Origin: Cricetomys ansorgei
Lineage: Eukaryota > Chordata > Mammalia > Rodentia > Nesomyidae
Length of the DNA: 64,000 nucleotides
Direction: 5' to 3'
Assembly: GCA_026225945.1 (NCBI GenBank)
Contig: JAMJFZ010001657.1
Coordinates: 2,242,501-2,306,500, forward strand
Shown here: piece by piece, positions 54,025 to 64,000 of the stretch
How positions within the stretch are numbered: the stretch's first letter is position 1
Layout: each line of letters begins with the position of its first letter
Notes under the pieces: model-generated
Database searches by the model: none
Told to the model about the DNA's origin: nothing
What the model saw: only the letters and a program-made list of their open reading frames with translations
Made by a program: the position numbers and the translations under genes

Positions 54025-54495
54025 TGTGCATTAGACTAAAGTGGAAAGCATTTGTGTCAGACTTGTCCCTCTCTCAGTCAATAGTCACCCCCACCCCCAC
54101 CCAGCTTTCACTGGTTTCTATCAGCGCTGTGTTTGCCTGCCCTTAAACCTTATTAAGTGTCCCATTTGTGTCTACCTTCCTTTAACTTAGCAAAATGTTG
54201 ACCTGAAAGTTCTAAAGTATGAAACTGATGTTATTGGCTTAGTGTCACAAAACCCTACTATCTCTTGCAGCTCTGCAAAGGACTGGCACGCTGCTTTTGA
54301 GTCGCCATCTTCATATTGGGTTCCCTAGGCACCCCTGAGAAATTCAACTTGGTGAAATGGTTCTATATTGGGCTAGCTGCTGAGACCCAGTGCAAATCTG
54401 CAACAAGGCCAGCAGTGTTCTGTCCAGAGAAACCCACCAGACTAGGCTTTCCTTCTACGGGAGGAATAAAAATAAAACATCTCTTTAACATGTAA
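54025..54495. other. Unique sequence
   Basis: No feature recognised. Confidence 0.4.
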
Positions 54496-54497
54496 AT

Positions 54498-54718
54498 TTT
54501 TAGACTTATTTATTGTATGCACATGTGTGTTTTGTCTGCATGTATGGATGTGTACCACATGCATGCCTGGTCCTCATGAAGATCAGAAAGGGCCATTGAG
54601 TCTCCTGGGACAGGAGTTACAGATGGTTGTGAGCTGCCAGATGAGCATTGGGTTCTGAATGCAGGTCCTCTGCAAGAGCAGCCAGTGTTCTTAACCATTG
54701 AACCATTTCTCTAGTTCC
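54498..54718 (-). repeat. B2 SINE
   Basis: Complement: GAGTCTCCTGGGACAGGAGTT, GATGGTTGTGAGCTGCCAG, TTAACCATTGAACCATTTCTC. Confidence 0.93.
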
Positions 54719-55036
54719 TAACATGTAAATTTTAAAGGTGTTTCTCAAAATAAGAATAATCCTGTTATAAACTCAAACACTACTGTAAGAAATTATTTTC
54801 AAGATGTAATTGAAAAATATAAAGAAATAAAAATCACCTGTAATCCTCTGTAATCAGTGACTAACCCTTTGATATCCTATAGTGTGAGAGGGCTGATAGA
54901 CTCTCCATGTGAATCACCCAAACTATGAATCAGTTAACAGATTCAGCCTGAGTGACAGAAAGTCTGAAGTACTTGTGACTTTAACCCTCTTATGTCAATC
55001 AGGTGCAGAGACAAATAGTCCAGATTTGGTGTAGCA

Positions 55037-55261
55037 CAGTGGTTTCTCAACTTTCCTAATGCTGCAACCCTTTGATACAGTTCCTCATGTTATGGTGACT
55101 CCGACCCATAAAATTATTTTTGTTGCTGCTTCATAACTGTAATTTTGCTTGTTATGAATCATAATGTAAATTTTTGATATGCAGGATGGTCTTAGGTGAC
55201 CTCTATAAAAGGGTTGTTCAGCCCCCTAAAGGGATCTCAACCCACAGGTTGAGGACTGCTG
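55037..55261 (+). mobile_element. hAT-type MITE (URR1-like), copy 2, with 8-bp target duplication
   Basis: Starts CAGTGGTTTCTCAAC and ends GGTTGAGGACTGCTG. Flanks GTGTAGCA (55,029-55,036) and GTGCAGCA (55,262-55,269) match at 7 of 8 bases, the duplication size of hAT transposons. Non-coding. Confidence 0.92.
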
Positions 55262-55269
55262 GTGCAGCA

Positions 55270-56135
55270 GGTCCAGGTTCCTGCCTAGCTTGTTGCAACT
55301 TGGGACTTACTCTTCATGTTCCAGTATGACTGCCTGCTTGGGCCATTATACCTTTATCCTAGCCAACAAGAAGTGTCAGTGGGGAAGTGGGGGGTGTGTA
55401 GCGGGGAGGCATGCCTTCTCTTGTAGTGGAACACTTGGAAGAAGTTTTTGTTATTTTGGTTTTTTTAAAAACACAAAAAGACATTTGGACTAGGTTTATG
55501 TTCCCATCCCAGGTGTGGTGGATGATTATGAGTCGGATTTGGAATACTTGATGCAGGTGGCTATAGTTTGGTTAGGTGCAGTTGTTTTGGCACATGTAGC
55601 TTGTTCTTGGGATTGTGTGCCCCTTGGGTTTAATGGGAACTTTTGCTTAGGATATAAAAGATCTGAAGCCCCGAGAGCCGAAGTGGGTGTGGGTTGGTAG
55701 GTCATTGATTAGTTTGTCTGTCGTTAGTGTGTTGATTCTTAAAAGAACAAAGGTTGGAGATACTGAGTTTACAGACCGTGAGCTGAGATGCTAGTCTGAC
55801 TCACAGTCAGCTAGTCTTCTTCAAGATTAGGACAGCCTAAAAGAGGCTGTGAAGATTTCTACCTTTCTCTCATTTTCTATGAAGGCTACCTGCAAAAAGC
55901 GGTGAAAATTTCTTTTTATTCTTCCTTTCTCTTTCCCCAAATTGAGGGTAAAAGATTATAAGTAACACCTACCCTCTCCCTTGAATGAATTCTCAAGTGC
56001 CTGTACCACTTTGACTTACCTTAGCTGAGATTTACTTTCATGGCTATGTCTGGTTACAAGTGAGACTAGCAAATACAGTCTCTATTCCAGATAGCCACGA
56101 TCACACCTTAGGTTCGGATTCTAGTGTGAAAAGAT
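55270..56135. other. Unique sequence
   Basis: No repeat recognised. A 61-codon plus-strand frame at 55,515-55,700 begins Met-Val-Asp-Asp-Tyr-Glu and is hydrophobic in its centre; no homology recognised. Confidence 0.4.
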
Positions 56136-56139
56136 AAGC

Positions 56140-56452
56140 AAGTCTGCATTACTTGCCTCTCTTGTGGCTGTGACAACATGCCTGACAGAAGCAGCTTAGG
56201 GAGGAGTTTACTTTGGCTCAGGGTTTGAGGGTATATGAGGCGACTGGTCACATTCATTGTGTCCACTGTCAGGAAACGGAGAGGTGGCTGCTGGCTGCTC
56301 TGTCATTTTTATTTAGTTCAGGACGCCAACAGTGAAATAGCACTGCCCACAACAGGTAATCTTTTAGAAGCACCTTCACACCCATGCCAGTGGTTTGTCT
56401 TGTAGGTGATTCCCAGTTCCTTCAAGTTGACCGTCAAGGTTAACCATCACCA
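56140..56452 (+). repeat. ~400-bp rodent interspersed repeat, copy 6
   Basis: CATGCCTGACAGAAGCAGC, GTTTACTTTGGCTCAGGGTTTG, GTAGGTGATTCCCAGTTCC and TTCAAGTTGACCGTCAAGG follow the family order in the copy-1 orientation. Confidence 0.78.
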
Positions 56453-56559
56453 GTGGAAAGCTTTTCACTTTGAGTGTTTGTGAAGTTCACTCGTTACTCC
56501 ACCACTGAGCACTTCAGTTTTCACTCATCCTTCCACACACTGGGTATCTGCTGAGTGCA

Positions 56560-56928
56560 CATTCCTAACATTCAGAGACCCAGTGTGCATATTCTAACTT
56601 GTGAATGGATATCGCTCTTCAGGGTGCCTTCATTTCCACCACAAAATATCCATGGCAGTCCGCCATCCCCACGCCCTTATAGTTAGTTTTTAATTCTTTG
56701 TCACTGTAGGCACTGAGCATTTTGATTCCGTGCAGTTTTATTTTGTATTTTTATTTTTACTAATTTTCCGTTCTTCATTTCTCTTATATCTGTGTATGTA
56801 TTTTTTTTTTAATTTAAACCATACTTTATGTGTAGAAATACAATTTATGTTAATGTATGTGCATTTTTGTTAGCTTTTGGTATTTCATGAATTACCTGCC
56901 TATTTGTGTCGTTTTGCCCTTTTGTTAT
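56560..56928 (-). mobile_element. Possible old L1M fragment
   Basis: AT-rich sequence with weak L1 phrases (GTAGGCACTGAGCATTTTG). It may continue beyond the B2 at 57,150-57,480. Confidence 0.3.
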
Positions 56929-56929
56929 T

Positions 56930-56945
56930 GAGATTTTATTTTTAA

Positions 56946-56989
<44 letters not shown>

Positions 56990-57145
56990 GGTTTTATGAA
57001 CCTGTGTGCAGTGCCAAAGATGATGTCAGATCCCCTGGAACTGGAGTTACAGTTGTGAGCTGCCTGATGTGTGTGCTGAGAACAGAACTCCAGCCCTGTG
57101 CAAAAGCAGCAAGCACTGTAACAGCTGAGCCATCTCTTCAGTCCC
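56930..57145 (-). repeat. B2 SINE with (TG)n(AG)n tract
   Basis: A compound TG/AG run (56,946-56,986) replaces the usual CA tail; then complement B2 body GATCCCCTGGAACTGGAGTT to CTGAGCCATCTCTTCAGTCC. Confidence 0.9.
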
Positions 57146-57149
57146 TATT

Positions 57150-58915
57150 TTTGCTCAGTTTCTAACGGAGTCTGTATCTTACTCATTTGATAGAGCGCTT
57201 TAAATCTTTAGGATATCAGATTTTTGTCTTAGTTTTACAAGTATTTTTTCCAGTGTATCTTTGTATTGTTTGAAGTCATGCCTGCCATGTAAAAGTTGAT
57301 AATATAAAAGATCAAATCTATTGCTATTTTCCCCTAGAAGTATAGCGTTGTGAATGTACTTCTAAAAATCCTTTTTACGTTAAGATTTTTATATGAAATT
57401 TACTAAAACTTTAGAGTTTTTTTGTTCATATTCCTTAAAAGTTGATTTTCAAAGAAGTCTTTTTTATGGACCAAGGAAAACTAAACATGGAAAGTACTCA
57501 TCCCTACAGTAAGTATGGCTCACCCCATTGATTGTAAAGATGATGCTTCTTGATTCTCCACCAAGGCTTCGGATGTCAAAGGGGAACTAAAACTTTCCTG
57601 CATTGATCCCTAACTTGCTACTTGTGTGACCAGTAAGACTTTTCTCAGTAGTTAAGAGCACACGCTGCTCTTCCCAAGGATTGAACCCAAGTCAGGAAGT
57701 GAGGATTACTGGTGGAATGGTGATGCGGTGCCAGAATGAAATGTTCCTTTGTTTATACTGAAACAGCAAGGATTTTCACCCATCATTTCTTTGTCACAGA
57801 AATAAAAGCACTGTAGCTGTGGAAATTGCTAGAAGCTTGATGTCCAGGTCCAAAGCAAGCATACTTCCTGTTGTGTCTTGGGCTCACGGGCCACATCCTT
57901 TGAAGCTATGCCTTCATTGCTTTAGAAACCACAGTGCTCACATGGAAAAAGGACCCAGAAGCTTCGTTGTCATCCTCCCAGGAAGAGACAGTGCTTTAAG
58001 CCTACAATCAGTCATGCATTTTTAGTGTGCTTTATCTTAAGTTTGGAAAGCTTTAGCACTAACCACATTTTTTTTTAACTCCATAAATTAAGATAGTTTA
58101 TTGAAGCATTGTCTCTTAGGTTATATCAATGAGACACATGGAAGGGGGAAAAAGTCAATGGATGTGTAGGGCAAGGGATTCCTTGAGAACTAGAGATGAG
58201 GGTGAAATGGGGTGATTTGCTTCCTTTCACATAAATAGGTCTGTGAACTGCTCTCATCTATTCAATTACTTCTTCACATTTATCACATGCTGGTGCCAGG
58301 CATCCTACAATCTCCAGCCAGCCCTGACCTGTCTTACTTCCCTCAGCCGTAATTGTTCACTGTGAGCCTTCCCGTTCCCTTCTGAGCTTCTATTGACCAG
58401 GACGTTGCTTTATATACCCTTCCTCTGCATCTTGACTTGCTTTCATGGAAGTGCAAGGAGCAGGACCAGGGTGAGACCAAGGAGTGAGAGCCCTGGGTGG
58501 CAGTTACACAGCTGTATGTGGTGCCTAGTCACCCTCCAGCCTGAGAGTGCCTTTACTGTGGATGCTACAGATTTTCTGCCCAAGTGAAAATTTAGCCCTC
58601 TTATCTTAGTCAGCTGTGTAGTTTGTTTGACTGGAAGTATGATTGGCACATTTAATATCTCTCCTACAAGATAGAATCAAGCTAAAAAGTAGAAGAAAGT
58701 AAAATATTAACAAATAAAATTGCAATATATTTAAAGAAGTCTCTGGCTATTAAAGGGCCTGGCCCAAAAAAATCTTAGAAGGGGTAGTCATAGTTCCAGA
58801 TTCAGTACATTTGGCCCAGTGGCTCAGGATGGTGAGGCATAAGGCAGAGGTTCCTTGAAGAAGATGCCCTCCCCCTTTCCTTGCTACATTAAGAATCCAG
58901 AACATCCGTCTCAGG
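57150..58915. other. Unique, AT-rich sequence
   Basis: Includes a short B2-like scrap near 57,640-57,690 (GTAGTTAAGAGCACACGCTG) and a 68-codon frame at 57,819-58,025. No exon could be supported. Confidence 0.4.
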
Positions 58916-58923
58916 GCATAGAG

Positions 58924-59150
58924 CAGCAATTCTCAACCTGTGGGTCACAACCCCTTTGGGGGTGGAACAACCCTTCCACAGGGGTCATCTAAGACCATCA
59001 GCATACCAGATATTTACATTATTATTCATAACAGTAGCAAAATTATAGTTATGAAGTGGCAAGGAAAATAATTTTATGGTTGGGGTCAGTCACCACAGCA
59101 TGAGGAACTGTGTTAAAGGTTCGCAGGATTGAGAAGGTAGAAAACCACTG
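58924..59150 (-). mobile_element. hAT-type MITE (URR1-like), copy 3
   Basis: CAGCAATTCTCAACCTGTGGG start, ATTTTATGGTTGGGGTCAG middle and AGAAAACCACTG end. Opposite orientation to copies 1 and 2. Confidence 0.88.
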
Positions 59151-59159
59151 CCTTAGAAC

Positions 59160-59525
59160 ATCTCCTAGTGAACTGCTGTTACTGAGGGCAGTGACTGGTA
59201 CTTCGATGGAGTGGAGTTGGAGTGAAGAAAAGCTTATAAGCCCTTGCGGAATAAGTTCTTTAAAAAAAAAATCATTAGGTTTAAGTAATGTAATTCCTCC
59301 CAGCGTGTTCATTGTTTAAGCATATCGATAGAATAATAAAAAGCAACATCTTTGTGTTAAAAGAAAGCTGAGAAACGATTTAGTTAAATCTCATTTGTCC
59401 ACTGAGAAATTTGAAGCCTAAAGATTTTCGGCTTCTACTCAGGGCAGTACCCACCTTAGAGACAGTGAAAACAGTCCCATGCAGTACTGGATGTGATGAT
59501 ACACAGCCCAGCAAAAAAAACCTGA
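59160..59525. other. Unique sequence
   Basis: No feature recognised. Confidence 0.4.
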
Positions 59526-59529
59526 CTGG

Positions 59530-59549
59530 TTTTTTTTTTTTTTTTTTTT
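59530..59549. repeat. (T)n run
   Basis: About 20 T. Confidence 0.9.
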
Positions 59550-59569
59550 AAGCCAAAAATAATATTTCA

Positions 59570-59830
59570 CTTTGGGAAATACTAGTTTTAAAAATCTAAA
59601 CATGCATTTACCACATCACCTAACAATCCTTACCTATTTATCGTAAGACATTATATGAAGATGTGTGCTCCTTCAGAAACCTGTGAATAAGCATGTATAG
59701 CAGCATTATTCACAATCATAGGCAATGTGTATGCTTTTCTCTACCACAGCACAACCCAAATATCCATCTCTCTGTGAACACGTAAGCTGACTCGGGGGCA
59801 GCCATACAATGAAAAGGAGGGAAGGGTCTC
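59570..59830 (+). mobile_element. Old L1M 3' fragment
   Basis: GTATAGCAGCATTATTCACAATCATAG, CAACCCAAATATCCATCTC and GCCATACAATGAAAAGGAG are ancient L1 ORF2-end phrases. Confidence 0.75.
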
Positions 59831-60079
59831 TACGGGCAATGAGATGAGTCAGCAGAACTGTGGAGTTGTAGATGTCCAGTCAGTGCCCTGCATTCTGGAC
59901 AGCACTTGTTTTTTTAAGTTATTCCCCTTCTAATGCAGATACAGTGATGTCTTTTTATGATTACTGTTGATCAGCATTTTATCTACTGTCCACTGTCAAA
60001 TTCAGTGAGTGCCTGCTCAAATAATAGTTCACCCTGTTGTGTGGTTTGTGCCTTAGTGAGTTGTGAGAAGTGGGTGGTT

Positions 60080-60210
60080 GTTCGGGTCAGGGTCTTGATG
60101 AAGCCTACACTGGCCTAGAACACTACGGTAGCCCAAGCCTTTGAACTTGGCGTCTTCCCACCTCAGTCTCTCCAATGCTTAGATTATAGGTGCCACCACA
60201 CAAGCAAAGC
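60080..60210 (-). repeat. Diverged B1/B4-type SINE
   Basis: GAAGCCTACACTGGCCTAGAA, CTTCCCACCTCAGTCTCTCC and AGGTGCCACCACACAAGC. Confidence 0.7.
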
Positions 60211-60234
60211 GTTTGTTTTGTTTCTCTTTTTTGG

Positions 60235-60365
60235 TTAGCATATATTAACTCTGCATGGTAAGTTTCATCATAACATTTTCATGCATGTATATGTGTATTT
60301 CTATCATATTCACTCCCTTTCCCTGTTTATCCCCTCTTACTCTTGCTGATCCCCTGCACACAAAT
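60235..60365 (-). mobile_element. Possible L1-derived fragment
   Basis: TTTCATCATAACATTTTCATGCATG and CCCTTTCCCTGTTTATCCCC resemble complement L1-flank sequence often seen in rodents; weak. Confidence 0.35.
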
Positions 60366-60369
60366 TACA

Positions 60370-61120
60370 TCCTTTAAATAAGTTGAGAGGAAATGCTCAA
60401 ATAACTAGACAGGTATGACTTTAATACTTTTCTTTGTCTTTAAAGATTTTTGTAACATAGGTATTTGTATTTGTATATATATTTGTATATGTACTTGTAT
60501 TTTAAAAATTGAAATCCCATGCTGACATAGGTTTTTGTGGCTTGGTCTTATAACCCTTACTATGGGTTCCTGACTTTGGCTCATCAGTTATAAGCCATAA
60601 GCTGCTCTTCTGGTTCATTTGCAACTACGTGGTGACTGGTTTGAGGGTTCTTGCTTGCTGAAAGGTTAGCAGTAGAAAGTTTTGGCTGCCTACCCCAGAG
60701 GACGCTTACAGAATACACAGTTTCTTGGTTCTTGGCATTAATTTTTTTAAGATCATGCAAATAGTTTAGATGAAGTGACCATTTCTTATAATGTCCTCTG
60801 AGGAAAAATAAAAGATTCCTACCATGTATAGCGACCACAAAAAGCAGTAGATATCTAAAAGACTTATCCTAAGCAGTGGATGGCTGTCAGAAGCTGGACA
60901 TCAGTGTGGCATTGCTCTGACCTGTCCTGTCCTTGTATTAAATGAGAAGCAGTGGACTTTTTAAGGGACTGAGAGCATGGCTTGCTTCATCTTCTGGTCT
61001 TACAGTTCTATGGAAGCTTCTCCAGAATGACTTGAATCAGTCAAGGAAAAGGTCTTTGTCCTTAAAGATGGCAGATGATTCAGCCCATAAAGTGTTTCCC
61101 CTACAGGAATAAAAACTTTC
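60370..61120. other. Unique sequence
   Basis: No exon recognised; short tracts of TTTGTAT repeats near 60,463-60,500. Confidence 0.4.
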
Positions 61121-61124
61121 ACTC

Positions 61125-61358
61125 ATACCCCCAGCACCCACATAAAAAGCTGGGCATGGCTGCATCTGTCTGTAATCCTAATACTGATTAGATACCTGGA
61201 GCTTACTGACTAGCCAGCCTAGCCAAATCCATGAGCTTAACTTCCTATGAGAAACTCTGTCTGAAAAAAATAAAGTGGAGAGCCACTAAGGAAACCACCC
61301 AAAGTCGCCCTTTAGCCTACATAGGCACACTTACACAAACACAGACACACACAGTGAC
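61125..61358 (+). repeat. B3/RSINE-type composite SINE
   Basis: CCCCCAGCACCCACATAAAAAG, GCTGGGCATGGCTGCATCTG, GACTAGCCAGCCTAGCC and AAATAAAGTGGAGAGCCAC: the same composite family as 12,524. Confidence 0.7.
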
Positions 61359-61639
61359 AGGAAAGTCCTGTGTAGAACATTATTCTTCCCTTTACATTGA
61401 GAAATGTTTCAGGTCAGGGCATTGTCTTGCCAAAGATAGTCTTTAATACACCTTTGTGGGTTATATCTTCTGCTGCCTTAGGCTGGAGACTCCTGATTGG
61501 CTAAGAGTGAATATCCCACCCTTCAGCATCAAGTGTGCACATCAAGAATATACACATCCTTTGGAGCTATGTCTGCTGACAAGGCTAAGTCATAGTCTTT
61601 ACTGGTGTTTATTAACCTTTTAAACCATGTCAGGTTTTT

Positions 61640-62265
61640 TTCTTAATTAATTTTTAAAGTTAGCATTTGATGTATTTCATTTTGATGTTTGCATTTGTAA
61701 ATGTCTATATCTTGTTATTCGAACCTCCTCCCCACTGTCTTACTCCCACTCCCTTCCTCCCTTACTGGCTGCCGTCTGTTCCCCAAATAGTCCCCCACTC
61801 CACTTTCATATACGGTCACATACATTCACTGCCATCTATTGCTAAAGATCTCTAAGAACTGGCTTGTTTCATTTAGTACAACAATCTTCAAGTCGGTCCA
61901 TTTCCCTGTGGATTCCATGACTTCTGTTTTCTTTACAGCTGAATTCCATCCCATGGCACATTTGTACCACATTTTCTTTATCCATTCGTCTGTTGTTGGA
62001 CATTTAGGCTGGTTCTAGTTGATTAGCTGTTGTGAATAGGGCAGCAATAAACATGAGTGTGTAAATATCTCTACGGTACTTACTACTGACTTCAAGTCCT
62101 TTAGGTGTATGACCAGGAGTGATACAGCTGACTCATACAGTGGTTCTCTTTTCAGTTTTTTGAACTCTCCATACCTCCCGTACCAGTTTACATTCCCCTC
62201 AGTGATATGTAAGTGTTCCTTCTTCCTCACCATCACCAGCACTTGTCATCTTTGTTTCGGCTTTT
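61640..62265 (-). mobile_element. Rodent L1 fragment, part 1
   Basis: Complement order of L1 3' half: GGCTTGTTTCATTTAGTAC, CTGAATTCCATCCCATGGC, TTCTTTATCCATTCGTCTG, GTGAATAGGGCAGCAATAAAC, GTACCAGTTTACATTCCCC, CACCATCACCAGCACTTG. Confidence 0.82.
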
Positions 62266-62269
62266 GTTT

Positions 62270-62870
62270 TGTCTTTTCAGGTAGGATTGTGATAAGAAAC
62301 CTGGCTGGCCTCCAATTTGTGTTGCTCCTCAAGCCTCTGCCTCCAGGTGCTGAGACTGCTGGCAGGCACACCATTCTCTGCTTGTTTTCTTGTGCTCATT
62401 TGGTTGGTTGGTTTGGGGTTTTTTTCTCCCTATAATACACCCCTCCTCCATTCCTCCCAGCTCCCCCCTTTCTCCTCTTTCCTCCTTATCTACCCTCCCC
62501 ACCCCTACCTACTCAACCCCACCCCAGCTTCTCCCCAAAAGAGAGAAGTCCTCCCAGGTTTACTGTTCAAACAGGGCACAACAAGATGGAACAAGGCTGG
62601 GTGGGCACTAAACCCTTCATCAAGGATGGACTAGGTAACAGCAGGAGGAAATGGGTCCCAAGGGTGGGCCAAAGCGCCAGAGAACCTCCACATAATCTCT
62701 ATCTTGTAGGATCTCTGCAAGAACACCAAGCCAGAGAATCACATGAAATATCTAGGAGACCCTACAGGTTCTATGTCTGCCACTTCAGACTCTCTGGGAC
62801 CCCATGGGGCTTGTTCTCCTGTTGTCCTCAACCTCTCTGGTCCCCGAAATCTCTCCTCCCCCTCTTCTGT
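62270..62870. other. Insertion splitting the L1: B1 scrap plus unclassified pyrimidine-rich sequence
   Basis: A short complement-B1 scrap (62,300-62,372) is followed by C/T-rich sequence and an unassigned ~400-bp stretch. Overlapping plus-strand frames of 73-115 codons here look like low-complexity reading. Confidence 0.45.
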
Positions 62871-62875
62871 TTGGT

Positions 62876-62955
62876 TTGGTTTTTCAAGACAGGGTTTCTC
62901 TGTGTGGCCCTGGCTGGCCTTAAACTCACATAGATCCATCTGGCTCTGCTTGTTT
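62876..62955 (-). repeat. Truncated B1 SINE
   Basis: TTTTTCAAGACAGGGTTTCTC and CCCTGGCTGGCCTTAAACTC. Confidence 0.88.
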
Positions 62956-62964
62956 TCTTAACGA

Positions 62965-63180
62965 TAGTCATTAATAGTGATAGAACCCAGAAGAGTTTCA
63001 GTTTGTATTTTCCTGATAGCTGAGTATGTTGGACACTTTTTCAAATATGTATTGGTCATTTGTATTTCTCCTTTTTAGAAGACTGTTCAGTTTATTAGCT
63101 CATTTATCAATTAAATTATTTGATGTTTAATTTTTACAGTTCCATATATATTCTAGATAGGAACCCCCTGTCTGATGACT
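62965..63180 (-). mobile_element. Rodent L1 fragment, part 2
   Basis: TATTTTCCTGATAGCTGAG, TATTGGTCATTTGTATTTC and AACCCCCTGTCTGATGAC continue the complement of L1 ORF2 from part 1. Confidence 0.7.
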
Positions 63181-63184
63181 AGTC

Positions 63185-63473
63185 TCCAACAATTTCCCCT
63201 TCTGGAAAAAACACTATTTATAGGTGGAGAAACCCAACCCTGAAACATAATTTGAGGACTCAAATTGGGGAGAGTTTGGTTGACTCCTCCCAACTTCAAG
63301 CAGTGCTTGTGCTGCACGTAGGTGCAAATGGGACAATAGGGATCTGTAAGCCCGTAGGTGGTTGAGTACATGGCTGCATCATTGAAATCCTCTGCTTTAA
63401 ACAACTGTGACCTGTCCCAGACTATTGGGATCTGAGACTTTTGAGTACTTTACAAGTAGTTAGAGCTCAACGA
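63185..63473. other. Unclassified sequence before the minisatellite
   Basis: No recognised repeat. May belong to the same parent element as the tandem units. Confidence 0.35.
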
Positions 63474-63764
63474 GAGAAAAGAATATCACATAAAGAACTA
63501 GCTGAGTCACACACTGTTCTTACAGAAGGTGACGTCACACAGAAAGGTAGCTGGACTCACACACTGTTCTTACAGAAGGTGACGTCACACAGAAAGGTAG
63601 CTGGACTCACACACTATATTTATGGAAAAGACATCACATAAAAGGCTAGTTGAGTTCACACACTCTTCTTATGAGAGAAGATGTGACGTAGGAAGCTAGC
63701 TGAGTCACACACTGTTCTTATGGGAGAAGATGATGTCATATAGAAGGCTAGCTGAGATCACGCT
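63474..63764. repeat. ~50-bp minisatellite with CRE-type sites
   Basis: Five full units start at 63,499, 63,548, 63,598, 63,647 and 63,697 (49, 50, 49, 50 and 52 bp), each opening with TAGYTG-type sequence and TCACACACT. Partial units lie at both ends. Units 1 and 2 carry a perfect TGACGTCA at 63,530-63,537 and 63,580-63,587. Unit 4 has TGACGTA, unit 5 has TGATGTCA and unit 3 has a decayed site. Units 1 and 2 are almost identical, so their duplication is recent. Confidence 0.9.
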
Positions 63765-63777
63765 TTTTTTTTAACAA

Positions 63778-63946
63778 TATATTTTTTAAATTTTATTTAT
63801 TTTTATTTCATGTGCATTTTTTTTTTTTTGCCTGCATGTATGACTGTACAAACAGTTGTGAGCTGCCGTGTGGGTGCTGGAGACTGAGTCCTGGTCCTCT
63901 GGAAGAGCAGCCAGTGCTCTCAACCACTGACCCATCCTTCCAGCCT
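63778..63946 (-). repeat. B2 SINE, shortened
   Basis: T-rich tail side, then CAGTTGTGAGCTGCCGTGTGG, CTGGTCCTCTGGAAGAGCAG and CACTGACCCATCCTTCCAGCC. The segment between the tail and CAGTTGTG is shorter than usual. Confidence 0.9.
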
Positions 63947-63957
63947 GACACGTTCTT

Positions 63958-64000
63958 TTTTTGTTTGTTTGCTTTTTCAAGACAGGGCTTCTCTGCTGTA
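63958..64000 (-). repeat. B1 SINE, cut by the window end
   Basis: TTTTTCAAGACAGGGCTTCTCTG is the 3' end of a B1 in complement; the rest lies beyond the window. Confidence 0.85.

Noticed and set aside
58916..59158. 8-bp target duplication around the third hAT element
   Set aside because: The best flank pair agrees at only about 5 of 8 bases, no better than expected by choice of frame.
63474..63764. CRISPR-like array
   Set aside because: The ~50-bp units are contiguous tandem repeats without unique spacers, in a mammalian genome; it is a minisatellite.

Overview
This is a nuclear DNA window from a muroid rodent (mouse, rat, hamster or vole type). The clade follows from the repeats: dozens of B1, B2/B3, B4 and ID SINEs, rodent L1 3' ends and rodent ERVK-type LTRs, with older mammalian MIR and L1M fragments underneath. 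I cannot name the species. No bacterial, organellar or intact viral gene is present, and I see no multi-exon coding gene body. The short ORFs found in every frame are chance ORFs or read through repeats.

The one clear genic landmark is a CpG-rich, probably bidirectional promoter at about 36.6-38.1 kb. Rightward, a first exon ends in a three-codon start (Met-Lys-Leu) followed at once by a splice donor (38,089-38,097). Leftward, a GC-rich exon ends at a perfect consensus donor on the minus strand (exon end 37,309). Between them lie six copies of a ZNF143/THAP11-type motif plus YY1, inverted CCAAT and ETS motifs. If both donors are used, 1-37.3 kb is first-intron sequence of the left gene and 38.1-64 kb first-intron sequence of the right gene. 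Neither gene could be named.

Layout. 0-11.9 kb: sparse SINEs, a MIR split by a B1, a CpG-dense unique block at 5.2-5.5 kb, and an ERV-like composite repeat at 10.45-11.88 kb. 11.9-15.5 kb: a nest of L1 pieces holding a solo ERVK LTR with exact 6-bp duplications, a B2 and a second LTR. 16-22.5 kb: SINEs, an LTR-like unit with a 39-bp tandem repeat and an old L1M. 22.6-24.8 kb: a short non-coding endogenous retrovirus on the minus strand with both LTRs and a decayed tRNA-Lys primer site. 25-33.3 kb: SINEs, a hAT element, MIRs and ~400-bp rodent repeats. 33.3-36.0 kb: a repeat-poor unique block next to the promoter. 39-50 kb: SINEs, microsatellites, a second copy of the 10.45-kb composite repeat (45.37-46.97 kb) and an L1M. 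50-63.5 kb: mainly unique intronic-looking sequence, SINEs, two hAT copies and an L1 on the minus strand. 63.47-63.76 kb: a ~50-bp minisatellite whose units carry CRE (TGACGTCA) sites.

The most interesting signals are the ZNF143-motif array in the promoter, the CRE minisatellite, the small non-coding ERV and the pair of related ERV-like composite repeats. All repeat names come from reading the sequence against remembered consensus patterns; no database was searched, and boundaries are usually good to 5-20 bp.
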